DNA of 24,859 nucleotides from Paulinella micropora (taxonomy: Eukaryota; Cercozoa; Imbricatea; Euglyphida): assembly GCA_009731375.1 (NCBI GenBank), contig BJOX01000012.1:1722070-1746928 (forward strand), given 5' to 3'. Shown here in pieces: positions 10,761 to 19,932 of the stretch. Positions within the stretch are counted from its first letter, which is position 1. The number at the start of each line of letters is the position of its first letter. The position numbers were made by a program, and so were the translations under genes. The notes under the pieces were generated by a model. That model searched no databases. It was not told the origin of the DNA and worked only from the letters and a program-made list of their open reading frames with translations.

Positions 10761-10816
10761 CCTTCTCTCTCTCTCGCTCTCTTTCTGTTGCCTTCGTCTT
10801 CCCCCCCTCCCCCCCC
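10433..10816. repeat. Type II CT-rich higher-order repeat
   Basis: Contains CGTGCCTTCCCTCTCC twice, the CTGTCTGTCTCTG segment, and the TTTCTGTTGCCTTCGTCTTC end with two C runs separated by one T. Confidence 0.86.
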
Positions 10817-10969
10817 TCTCTATCTCTCTCTCTCTCTCTCTCTTGCCTTCTCTCATATTCTTCTCTCTCACTCTCTCTTACTACTCTCTTTTGCCTTCTC
10901 TCATCTTCTTCCATCTCTCTCACTCTCTCTCTCTCTCTCTCTTCTTTTCTTTTTTTCTTCTTTTTTTTT
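10817..10969. repeat. (CT)n and TTGCCTTCTCTCATATTC motif block
   Basis: Joins the type II repeat directly to core 7, without CTGCC units. Confidence 0.85.
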
Positions 10970-11123
10970 CTCTGCGCAAGCATTTATCATTGTGGCCATT
11001 CTGGCTTTGTTATACAAGCTGGATGCTTTGTTTTGTTTGCGCATATTTCCATCGTTGTCTTACCTTTGCAGCCTCCTCGTCCCTGTCACCCAGCCGCAGC
11101 GTTGTCAGCGGTCTCCCTGTCTC
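10970..11123. repeat. Conserved core, copy 7 (TTG insertion)
   Basis: Has the same TTG insertion as copy 5 and CCCTGTCTC instead of CCCTGTGTC. Like copy 5 it comes soon after a type II block. Confidence 0.92.
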
Positions 11124-11359
11124 TCTTCTTCTTCTTCTTCTTCTTCTTCTTCTTCTTCTTCTTCTTCTTCTTCTTCTTCTTCTTCTTCTTCTTCTGCTTC
11201 CTTCTGCTTCCTGCTGCCTTCTTCCTGCTGCCTTCTTCCTGCCTGCTGCCTTCTTCCTGCCTGCTGCCTTCTTCCTGCCTGCTGCCTTCTTCCTGCCTGC
11301 CTGCTTGCCTGCTGCCTGCCTGCTGCCTGCTGCTTCTTCCTTCCTCCTTCCTCCTTCCT
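11124..11359. repeat. Short (TTC)n then CTGCC/TTCTTCC minisatellite
   Basis: The TGC stage is almost absent; (TTC)n passes straight into TGCCTTCTTCC-type units and the TTCCTCC transition. Confidence 0.85.
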
Positions 11360-11512
11360 CCTCTCTCTCTCTCTCTCTGTGTCTCTCTCTCTCTGTCTCT
11401 CTCTCTCTCTCTGTCTCTCTCTCTCTCTGTCTCTCTGTCTCTCTGTCTCTCTCTCTCTCCCTCTCTCTCTCTCTCTCTGTCTCTCTTTCTCTCTCTGTCT
11501 TTCTTGGCTTTC

Positions 11513-11560
<48 letters not shown>

Positions 11561-11733
11561 TGCCTTCCCTCTCCTTCCCTCTGTCTCTCTGTCTGTCTCT
11601 GTCTCTCTGTCTGTCTCTGTCTCTCTGTCTCTCTCTCCCTCTCCCCCTCTATCTCTCTCTGTTTATCTCTCGTGCCTTCCCTCTCCTTCTCTCTGTCTCT
11701 TCTCTCCTCCCTCTGTCTATCTCTGTCTCTCTC

Positions 11734-11777
<44 letters not shown>

Positions 11778-11790
11778 CCTCTCCCTCCCC
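11360..11790. repeat. Type II CT-rich higher-order repeat with (TA)n
   Basis: As other type II blocks, but a (TA)n run at about 11528-11558 sits just before CGTGCCTTCCCTC. It ends in CCCTCCCTCTCCC against a 75-N gap. Confidence 0.85.
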
Positions 11791-11865
11791 NNNNNNNNNN
11801 NNNNNNNNNNNNNNNNNNNNNNNNNNNNNNNNNNNNNNNNNNNNNNNNNNNNNNNNNNNNNNNNN

Positions 11866-11915
11866 TCTCTCTCTCTCTCTCTCTCTCTCTCTTACCTTCT
11901 CTCTCTCTCTCACTT

Positions 11916-11958
<43 letters not shown>

Positions 11959-12142
11959 TGCCTTCTCTCATGTTCTTCTCTCTCACTCTCTCTTATTACT
12001 CTCTTTTGCCTTCTCTCATCTTCTTCTCTCTCTCTCACTCTCTCTCTCTCTCTCTCTCTCTTGCCTTCTCTCCCTTTCTCTCTTTCTCTCGCTCTCTCTC
12101 TCTCTCTCTCTTTCTTCCTTTTCTTTTTTTCTTCTTTTTTTT
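11866..12142. repeat. (CT)n and motif block
   Basis: (CT)n with TTGCCTTCTCTCATGTTC motif copies and the T-rich lead to core 8. No gene seen. Confidence 0.85.
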
Positions 12143-12295
12143 CTCTGCGCAAGCATTTATCATTGTGGCCATTCTGGCTTTGTTATACAAGCTGGATGCT
12201 TTGTTTTGTTTGCGCATGTTTCCATCGTTGTCTTACCTTTGCAGCCTCCTCGTCCCTGTCACCCAGCCGCAGCGTCAGCGGTCTCCCTGTGTCTC
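12143..12295. repeat. Conserved core, copy 8
   Basis: Full-length and near consensus, with the private change GCGCATGTTTCC (others GCGCATATTTCC). Confidence 0.92.
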
Positions 12296-12359
12296 TTCTT
12301 CTTCTTCTTCTTCTCCTTCTTCTTCTTCTTCTTCTTCTTCTTCTTCTTCTTCTTCTTCT

Positions 12360-12400
<41 letters not shown>

Positions 12401-12650
12401 GCTGCTGCTGCTTCTTGCTGCTTCTTGCTGCCTTCTTCCTGCTGCCTTTTTCCTGCCGCCTTCTTCCTGCCTCCGCCTTCTTCCTGCCTGCCGCCTTCTT
12501 CCTGCCTGCCGCCTTCTTCCCGCCTGCCGCCTTCTTCCTGCCTGCCTGCCTTCTTCCTGCCTGCCTGCCTTCTTCCTGCCTGCCTGCCTGCTGCCTTCCT
12601 CCTTGCCTGCCTGCCTGCCTGCCTGCTGCCTGCTGCTTCCTCCTTCCTCC
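12296..12650. repeat. (TTC)n, (TGC)n and CTGCC/GCCGCC minisatellite
   Basis: (TTC)n, then a short (TGC)n at about 12363-12415, then TTCTTCCTGCC units with several GCCGCC variants unique to this block. Confidence 0.85.
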
Positions 12651-12655
12651 TCCTC

Positions 12656-12686
<31 letters not shown>

Positions 12687-12800
12687 CTGTCTCTCTCTCT
12701 CTCTGTCTCTCTTTCTCTCTCTGTCTTTCTTGGCTATTCTCTCTCTCTATCTCTCTCTTTTTTATCTTTCTCTTGCCTTCCCTCTCCTTCCCTCTGTCTC

Positions 12801-12832
<32 letters not shown>

Positions 12833-12955
12833 GTCTGTCTCTGTCTCTCTGTCTCTCTCTCCCTCTCCCCCTCTATCTCTCTCTGTTTATCTCTCTCTCT
12901 CGTGCCTTCCCTCTCCTTCTCTCTGTCTCTTCTCTCCTCCCTCTGTATATCTCTG

Positions 12956-13020
<65 letters not shown>

Positions 13021-13059
13021 TCTCTCTCTCTCTCGCTCTCTTTCTGTTGCCTTCGTCTT

Positions 13060-13090
<31 letters not shown>

Positions 13091-13120
13091 CCTCCTCTCT
13101 CTCTCTCTCTCCTTATTTTG
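12651..13120. repeat. Type II CT-rich higher-order repeat ending in 28 C
   Basis: Type II series again; the terminal C run, about 7 bases long at 7850 and 10800, has grown to 28 (13060-13087). Confidence 0.87.
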
Positions 13121-13473
13121 GGTATAAATCTGGCCTGTCGTGTTGGTGTGTGTTGGCTGTTGTGTGCGGCTGTTGTGGCGGCTGTTGTCCCGTGGCGGCC
13201 GTTGCGGGCGGTGGGCAGGCACGCACCGCGTCGGCATCTACTCCTACCCTGGCACAGGCCATCGGATCGAGGTCGCTGTCACTCCACACACGATGAATCA
13301 ATGTTGGACAAATGAAACGAAGAAATAAAAAAAGAGAACGTAAAAGAAATGTGCCATCGTATGTATGCATTCAAATCATGCTTGAATTATGTAAGTTTGT
13401 GCGCACAAATTTCATATCGCGCGTGTGTGCATACTTAAACTGTGCCGCCCCACTGCGCAGCTTGTCTAGATTG
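13121..13473. other. Unique segment between repeat arrays, possible first or terminal exon sequence
   Basis: This 353 bp island is neither microsatellite nor core. On the + strand, after the first AG downstream of the pyrimidine tract (13217-13218), an open frame reads THRVGIYSYPGTGHRIEV, continues to NQCWTNETKK and stops at 13326-13328. A second + frame starts ATG at 13312, is strongly basic (MKRRNKKRERKRN), and reaches a strong donor TTAT|GTAAGT near 13393 in phase 1, which is the phase E1 needs. Both cannot be right in the same transcript, and neither is proven. The segment ends at an N gap (13474). Confidence 0.3.
13123..13129 (+). promoter_or_regulatory. TATA-like box TATAAAT
   Basis: TATAAAT follows directly after the 13 kb pyrimidine array and precedes about 340 bases of ordinary sequence, so it could be a core promoter for the downstream gene. 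There is no other promoter evidence, and the motif is short enough to arise by chance. Confidence 0.2.
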
Positions 13474-13483
13474 NNNNNNNNNN

Positions 13484-13618
13484 CTCTCTCTCTCTCTCTC
13501 TCTCTCTTCTCTTGCCTTTTCTCTCTCTCTCTCTCTCTCTTGCCTTCTCTCATATTCTTCTCTGTCACTCTCTCTTACTACTCTCTTTTGCCTTCTCTCG
13601 TCTTCTTCTTCTTCTTCT

Positions 13619-13665
<47 letters not shown>

Positions 13666-13687
13666 CCTTTTCTTTTTTCTTTTTTTT
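13484..13687. repeat. (CT)n and TTGCCTTCTCTCATATTC motif block
   Basis: Standard block leading to core 9, directly after the gap 13474-13483, so the satellite resumes beyond the unique segment. Confidence 0.85.
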
Positions 13688-13834
13688 CTCTGCGCAAGCA
13701 TTTATCATTGTGGCCATTCTGGCTTTGTTATACAAGCTGGATGCTTTGTTTTGTTTGCGCATATTTCCATCGTTGTCTTACCTTTGCAGCCTCCTCGTCC
13801 CTGTCACCTAGCCGCAGCGGTCTCCCTGTGTCTC
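13688..13834. repeat. Conserved core, copy 9
   Basis: Has CACCTAGCCGCAG for CACCCAGCCGCAG and a 6-base deletion leaving GCCGCAGCGGTCTCC. It is followed by TTTCTTC repeats, as copy 4 is. Confidence 0.92.
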
Positions 13835-13850
13835 TTCTTCTTCTTCTTCT

Positions 13851-13884
<34 letters not shown>

Positions 13885-14024
13885 TCTTCTTTCTTCTTTC
13901 TTCTTTCTTCTTATTTCTTTCTTCTTTCTTTCTTCTTTCTTCTTTCTTCTTTCTTCTTCCTCCTTCCTCCTTTCCCTCCTTTCCCTCCTGTCCCTCCTTT
14001 TCTTCCTTCCCTCTTTCCCTCGTT
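13835..14024. repeat. Pyrimidine tract (TTC, TTTCTTC, CCCTCCTTT)
   Basis: Pyrimidine-only apart from a few bases. It ends at CCCTCGTTAGG, where the strand composition flips. Confidence 0.85.
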
Positions 14025-14250
14025 AGGACAAGAGGAAAAGAGGACAAGAGGAAAAGAGGAAAGGAGGAAGAGAGGAAGAGAGGAAGAGAGGAAGAGGGAA
14101 AGAAGGGAAGAAGGGGGGAAGGGAAGGGAAGGGAAGGATAGGGAAGGAAGGGAAGGATAGGGAAGGAAAGGTAAGGGAAAGGAAGGGAGGAAGGAAGGAA
14201 GGAAGAAAGAAAGAAAGAAAGAAAGGAAGGAAGGAAGGAAGGGAAGGAGG
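14025..14250. repeat. Purine tract (GAGGAA, GGAAGG, GAAA)
   Basis: About 225 bp almost wholly A/G on the + strand: GGACAAGAGGAAAAG, GAAGAGAG, GGGAAGG, then GGAA and GAAA runs. Pyrimidine tracts flank it on both sides. Its two edges carry GGACAAGAGG and its complement CCTCTTGTCC. Confidence 0.88.
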
Positions 14251-14398
14251 GCTTGTCCTCTTGTCCTTTCTTTCCTTTCCTTTCCTTTCCTTTCTTTTCT
14301 TTTCTTTTCTTTCCTCCTTTCCTAATTTCCTCCTTTCCCTTTCCCTTTCCCTTCCTTTCCTTTCCTTCCTTTCCTTTCCTTTCCTTTCTTTTCTTTTC

Positions 14399-14432
<34 letters not shown>

Positions 14433-15477
14433 CTTCCTTTCTTTTTTTCTTCCTTTCTTTTTTTTTTTCTTTTTTTCTTCCTTTCTTTTTTTCTTCCTTT
14501 CTTTTTTTCTTCCTTTCTTTTTTTTCTTCCTTTCTTTTTTTCTTCCTTTCTTTTTTTCTTCCTTTCTTTTTTTCTTCCTTTCTTTTTTTCTTCCTTTCTT
14601 TTTTTTCTTCCTTTCTTTTTTCTTCCTTTCTTTCTTCCTTCCTTTCTTTCTTCCTTTCTTCCTTTCTTCCTTCCTTTCTTCCTTCCTTCCTTTCTTCCTT
14701 CCTTCCTTTCTTCCTTCCTTTCTTCCTTCCTTCCTTTCTTCCTTCCTTCCTTTTTTCCTTCCTTCCTTTCTTCCTTCCTTTCTTCCTTCCTTCCTTTCTT
14801 CCTTCCTTCCTTTCTTCCTTCCTTCCTTCCTTCCTTCCTTCCTTCCTTCCTTCCTTCCTTTCTTTCTTCCTTCCTTTCTTTCTTCCTTCCTTTCTTTCTT
14901 CCTTCCTTTCTTTCTTCCTTCCTTTCTTCCTTCCTTTCTTCCTTCCTTCCTTTCTTTCTTCCTTTCTTTCTTCCTTTCTTCCTTCCTTCCTTCCTTCCTT
15001 TCTTTCTTCCTTCCTTTCTTCCTTCCTTCCTTTCTTTCTTCCTTCCTTTCTTTCTTCCTTCCTTTCTTCTTTCCTTCCTTTCTTCCTTCCTTTCTTTCTT
15101 CCTTCCTTTCTTCCTTCCTTCCTTTCTTCCTTCCTTTCTTTCTTCCTTCCTTTCTTTCTTCCTTCCTTTCTTTCTTCCCTCCTTTCTTTCTTCCCTGCTT
15201 TCTTTCTTCCCTGCTTTCTTTCTTCCCTGCTTTCTTTCTTCCCTCCTTTCTTTCTTCCCTCCTTCCTTCTTCCCTCCTTTTCTTCCCTCCTTCCTTTCTT
15301 CCCTCCCTTTCTTCCCTCCTTCCTTTCTTCCCTCCTTCCCTTCTTCCCTCCTTCCTTTCTTCCCTCCTTCCTTTCTCCCCTCCTTCCTTTCTCTCCTCCT
15401 TCCTTTCTCTCCTCCTTCCTTCCTCTCCTCCTTCCTTCCCCCCTCCTTCCTTCCCCCCTCCTTCCTTTTCCCTCCTT
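14251..15477. repeat. 1.2 kb pyrimidine tract, (TTTCC)n, (TTTCTTCC)n and (CCTTCCTTTCTT)n
   Basis: Only C and T with very few exceptions. It begins with CTTGTCCTCTTGTCC and drifts from TTTTC to TTCC to CCCTCC. No coding sequence. Confidence 0.9.
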
Positions 15478-15513
<36 letters not shown>

Positions 15514-15550
15514 ACTGCTGCTGCTGCTGCTGCTACTTCTACTTCTACAG
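15478..15550. repeat. (CTA)n(CTG)n run forming the E1 acceptor region
   Basis: (CTA)n, then (CTG)6, then CTACTTCTACTTCTACAG. The polypyrimidine/acceptor region of E1 is itself the microsatellite. Confidence 0.8.
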
Positions 15551-15648
15551 TGTGTCCGATCTGCCCGACGTGTGACGCGAGCTGCAGCGACGGCGCCAAA
15601 TCCCAAGGGGAACTGGGCGTGGATTGCGGCGGAACCACCTGCACCAAG
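15551..15648 (+). CDS. Exon E1 of cysteine-rich DCGG-repeat protein (5' exon(s) not identified)
   Basis: The exon reads in the frame that starts with the last two bases of a split codon, then 32 codons beginning CPICPTCDASCSDG and ending GVDCGGTTCTK. It carries six cysteines and the pattern C-S-D-G-x(5-8)-E-x-x-V-D-C-G-G, which recurs in E7/E8. The acceptor is TTCTACAG at 15543-15550, directly after a (CTA)n(CTG)n run. The donor is AAG|GTAGCT at 15649, and the exon ends in phase 0, matching E2. DCGG cysteine repeats of this style occur in secreted and cell-surface proteins, so an extracellular location is inferred. The preceding exon must end in phase 1; by analogy with E8 it may supply a DCGG motif just before CPIC, but none is visible upstream in the window. 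Other frames give no comparable motif. Confidence 0.7.
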
Positions 15649-16650
<1,002 letters not shown>

Positions 16651-16651
<1 letters not shown>

Positions 16652-17170
16652 TGCATCAGTACGCCTCAGATATAGTAAATCTGCCTTGGAGTGTTGACTG
16701 TGACATATTTGAGGGAAATCCCGATGAAAAAACCTAGTCACACTTGCTAAACAGAGTTCCAGCCCAATGGCCTCAAGGCGTTAAACTGTGACGCCAACTC
16801 ATAACCCTTTGGTGGTAGATGCTGGGGAGGAGGGTCGTTGCGCGCGTAAAAGATCTTAAACTCCGCATATGCTGGTTGATAGCCCAGGACCCAGCAGACA
16901 CCAGATTGTTATGGGTGGGGTTTCGAGGCAGCTCTAGCAACCGCGCTTGGTGTATGCACTTGCACATTCGGTGACGTCTTGCAAGAGGTTGCTGGGACTG
17001 CGGAATAACCTCGGCTTAGTGCAGTCTTGCCCTCAGGAGCTCTATCGGTGGCCCCGATCATCAGGCGAGAGACTGACACGGGGGGGTGGAGGACCTCGAA
17101 CAAGGGTATTGGAGGCTTATGTCCGTTGAGGATATGCCATTAGCTGCATCAGTACGCCTCAGACATAGTA
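16651..17170 (-). mobile_element. Dispersed ~500 bp element, copy A
   Basis: Unique-complexity element embedded in (ATT)n. It is bounded by 27-bp direct repeats CTGCATCAGTACGCCTCAGA(T/C)ATAGTA at 16651-16677 and 17144-17170. Oriented by the (AAT)n tail seen at copies B and C, it lies on the - strand. In that orientation the 5' part holds TTGTTCGAGG, weakly like a pol III B box, so a SINE is possible, but I see no convincing tRNA head. No open frame of note. Confidence 0.75.
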
Positions 17171-17332
17171 TTATTATTATTATTATTACTATTATTATTA
17201 TTATTATCGTTATTATTATTATCATTGTTCATTTATCATTATTCATTATTATCATTATTGTTATCATTATTATTACTACTATTGCTATTATTATTATTAC
17301 TATTGTTTATTATTATTATTATTATTATTATT

Positions 17333-17368
<36 letters not shown>

Positions 17369-17437
17369 ATCATTATTATCATTATATTGAGGCCATTGTC
17401 TGAAGAAGCCTATGTTTATTATTATTACTGTTATTAC

Positions 17438-17534
<97 letters not shown>
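17171..17534. repeat. (ATT)n, (GTT)n and short unique insert
   Basis: (ATT)n, a (GTT)n run at about 17334-17368, then about 30 unique bases (GAGGCCATTGTCTGAAGAAG), then pure (ATT)n up to the SINE. Confidence 0.85.
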
Positions 17535-17765
17535 GGACACCGTGATAGCCCAGTGGTCAAGTTCTACCATCTGGGCCCTGTCGCCAGTTCGATTCCCGTC
17601 GGTGCCACCAGTATTTTCATTGAACATACCGGTCCGTCTGGAAGTGTTGGAACTGCCCGTGCGGGGGTGTCATTAGAGCCTATCGTCAATTCTTCGTACT
17701 CCCCTCACGGGTGAGACGATGGAGGCGCATGTGCAGAAATGCATCAGCCATTGACAGAGAAGCAC
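17535..17765 (+). mobile_element. tRNA-derived SINE, copy 1
   Basis: Starts GGACACCGTGATAGCCCAG. TAGCCCAGTGG (17546-17556) matches a pol III A box and GTTCGATTCC (17587-17596) a B box, at tRNA-like spacing. The region ends GGTGCCACCA, nearly complementary to the GGACACC start, as in an acceptor stem. A non-tRNA body of about 155 bp follows, ending GACAGAGAAGCAC, then a (TTA)n tail. I see no LINE-like 3' end that I can name. Confidence 0.85.
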
Positions 17766-17773
17766 TATTATTA

Positions 17774-17840
<67 letters not shown>

Positions 17841-17846
17841 TTATTA

Positions 17847-17884
<38 letters not shown>

Positions 17885-17941
17885 CATTATTATTATTATT
17901 ATTGTTATCATCATCATCATCATCATCATCGTCATCGTCAT

Positions 17942-17986
<45 letters not shown>

Positions 17987-18012
17987 CACTACCACTACTA
18001 CTGCTACTACTA

Positions 18013-18047
<35 letters not shown>

Positions 18048-18067
18048 TGTACTACTACTACTCTAAA

Positions 18068-18131
<64 letters not shown>

Positions 18132-18182
18132 GGGACCACTACCACTGCCAATACCACCAATACTACCACTACTGCTGCTGCA

Positions 18183-18223
<41 letters not shown>

Positions 18224-18480
18224 ATCCACTTCTACCACTAGCACAACCACAACTACTACTGCTCCTAAATACTGTTGCAACTGCTATTCTTACTACTATT
18301 AACGACTAGTCCTGTTGCTACTGCTATTCCTACTACTACTGACTACTACTTACTGCTTTTGCTATTGCTACCACTAATACTACTAACTACAACTACTCTT
18401 GCCACTGCTACTCCTACTGCTACTACTGCTGCTCCTACTGCTACTACTACTACTCCAACTGCTGCTACTCCTATTACTGC

Positions 18481-18522
<42 letters not shown>

Positions 18523-18540
18523 CTATGGCAGCGGCGGCGA
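17766..18540. repeat. (ATT)n, (CAT)n and (TAC)n/(TGC)n microsatellites
   Basis: SINE tail (ATT)n, a short (CAT)n at about 17908-17930, then 0.6 kb of (TAC)n with TGC, CCA and GGGACC interruptions and a more degenerate part at 18,270-18,480. Confidence 0.87.
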
Positions 18541-18812
<272 letters not shown>

Positions 18813-18950
18813 GCTTGTGACGCCACCGGCTACCAGACCGTAACAGAACCCGACTACTACACCTGCGTAGATGTCACAGGCTCGGCCCTGACAATGCACA
18901 ACACCAGATGGACCTACATCGAGATGTTGTATGGCTACCCGGCCTACCAG
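18813..18950 (+). CDS. Exon E2 of cysteine-rich DCGG-repeat protein
   Basis: Forty-six codons in phase 0 at both ends, reading ACDATGYQTVTEPDYYTCVD, then a stretch ending EMLYGYPAYQ. The acceptor is GACTCTAG and the donor CAG|GTAAGA, both close to consensus. The exon is rich in Tyr, Thr and Asp, has two cysteines and no membrane segment. I do not recognise the domain. It sits after a 3.16 kb intron full of microsatellites and two retroelement-like copies, and its composition (balanced, no repeat) differs sharply from that surround. Phase allows splicing either to E3 or directly to E6. Confidence 0.8.
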
Positions 18951-19188
18951 GTAAGATTTCTCACAAAGTTTGCACACCCATACCTGTAATTTCACGGTCT
19001 GATTTTAGACCGACCATTTGTCGGGAAAGACACCACTTGACGTTGACCACGAGACCCACACAAGTTTCTAACTCAAATTTGGAAAATAAAAAGGCACGGC
19101 AGTCTGTTCTAACGATTGTTTTGCATCGTCATCATCACCATCGATTGTATTGCATTGTATGGTATTGTTTTGTGTTTTATCGTGTCAG
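18951..19188. other. Intron E2-E3, first part unique
   Basis: About 180 bases of unique intron (no repeat or coding signal that I see), grading into TTGTATTGCATTGTATGG-type degenerate repeat near the E3 acceptor. Confidence 0.6.
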
Positions 19189-19213
19189 AGGTCCCAGCCC
19201 GAGTGTCCTAATG
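19189..19213 (+). CDS. Candidate 25-nt microexon E3
   Basis: Between an acceptor CGTGTCAG and a donor AATG|GTAATA there are 25 nt reading RSQPECPN plus the first base of a Gly codon, entering in phase 0 and leaving in phase 1. The upstream and downstream sequence is degenerate TTGTATTG-type intron, so this short GC-richer island stands out. E3+E4+E5 total 129 nt (43 codons), so the three could be an optional frame-preserving cassette. The inference rests on splice signals and phase only. It could instead be chance. Confidence 0.45.
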
Positions 19214-19416
19214 GTAATATTTGTTTTGTAGTGTATTCTAATAATTGTATTGCTTTGAATTGTATTGTATTGTTTGATGTTTATATTGTATTATATTGTT
19301 GCTTTGAATTGTATTGTATGGTTTTCTTGCAGTATTGATTATCTTGTATTGTATTGTATGTACTGTAATCACTTTATTGTCTTGTATTTGCATTGTTGCT
19401 TTGAATTGTATTGCAG
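19214..19416. repeat. Degenerate TTGTATTG minisatellite
   Basis: Repeated GCTTTGAATTGTATTG and TTGTATTGTATTG units through the intron before E4. Confidence 0.75.
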
Positions 19417-19443
19417 GTATTTGTCACATGAACGTGCCCGCGG
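19417..19443 (+). CDS. Candidate 27-nt microexon E4
   Basis: The acceptor is GTATTGCAG at 19408-19416, preceded by T-rich intron. The donor is GCGG|GTATGT at 19444, the same GTATGT form as the E6 donor. The exon enters in phase 1 and leaves in phase 1. With the split codons it reads GICHMNVPAG across its two junctions, adding one cysteine. If the donor were not used, the frame would run on into the poly-C tract as polyproline, which I think unlikely. Confidence 0.42.
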
Positions 19444-19471
19444 GTATGTACCCAGACCCCCTTGGGCCCCT

Positions 19472-19529
<58 letters not shown>

Positions 19530-19561
19530 ACNNNNNNNNNNTCTTATGTACTACTTCATAG
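19444..19561. repeat. 57-base C homopolymer plus 10-N gap
   Basis: C run at 19473-19529 followed by AC and N at 19532-19541. It lies in the candidate E4-E5 intron. Confidence 0.9.
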
Positions 19562-19638
19562 GCTCATACTATAAAATGACGAGGGGCATAAATGATACAC
19601 GTGCGTATTGCGGTTGGACCACGATCGCGGGAGCAAGG
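19562..19638 (+). CDS. Candidate exon E5 of cysteine-rich protein
   Basis: The acceptor is CTACTTCATAG, only 20 bases after a 10-N gap. The exon enters in phase 1 and leaves in phase 0 before E6. It encodes 25 full codons, SYYKMTRGINDTRAYCGW and then TTIAGAR, with one cysteine and one N-glycosylation sequon (NDT). The donor AGG|GTGCTC is weaker than the others. The adjoining gap and the 57-base C run mean the local assembly is uncertain, so the acceptor could also be an artefact of the gap edge. Confidence 0.5.
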
Positions 19639-19837
19639 GTGCTCTCGTCATTCTACTATCGTTTATTATCCATCGACTGCCCCACTACTGCCTTTATGCT
19701 CCTCTAAGTGCCCCACTACTGCCTTTCTGCTCCTCTGCTAGCCCGGCCCGACCACTGCTTTCTCTTTCTCTAGTTGCCCCGCTAGTACCTTTTTGCTCTC
19801 TGCCATTGCCCGTCATTACCTGTTTTGTCTGTGTCAG
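19639..19837. repeat. Degenerate TGCCCCACTACTGCCTTT minisatellite in intron E5-E6
   Basis: Three or four units of TGCCCCACTACTGCCTTTCT-GCTCCTCT type, spaced roughly 30-60 bases, from about 19677 to 19825. Confidence 0.65.
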
Positions 19838-19932
19838 AATAGCGCGCGGCCCCTTGATGTCACGAAACATACCTCTTGGCAATATCCAAACAGTACGTGT
19901 AAGTGGAACCAGGACACCGGTGTTACAATTCG
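19838..19932 (+). CDS. Exon E6 of cysteine-rich DCGG-repeat protein
   Basis: The acceptor is CTGTGTCAG and the donor ATTCG|GTATGT. Thirty-one codons plus two bases read NSARPLDVTKHTSW, then QYPNSTCKWNQDTGVTI, with one cysteine and one sequon (NST). The reading frame is fixed because the split codon CG|G with E7 gives Arg and puts E7 in the frame that carries the DCGG-repeat start. A second donor-like site, ACGT|GTAAGT, lies inside the exon near 19900 but would break that frame. The true donor opens a (GTAT)n run, so several GT sites follow at 4-nt spacing. Confidence 0.8.

Noticed and set aside
203-13315. Open frames of up to 4,370 codons rich in Leu, Ser, Phe and Cys on the + strand
   Set aside because: C/T-only and TGC repeats cannot form TAA, TAG or TGA, so all frames stay open. 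The translations are low-complexity and run through cores, gaps and microsatellites alike.
16773-17103. Open frames of 64 codons within element copy A
   Set aside because: Short and not conserved in length in copy B; the element looks non-coding.
17535-17610. Functional tRNA gene
   Set aside because: The acceptor stem has a mismatch, the body continues for 155 bp more, and a second copy exists. A SINE fits better.
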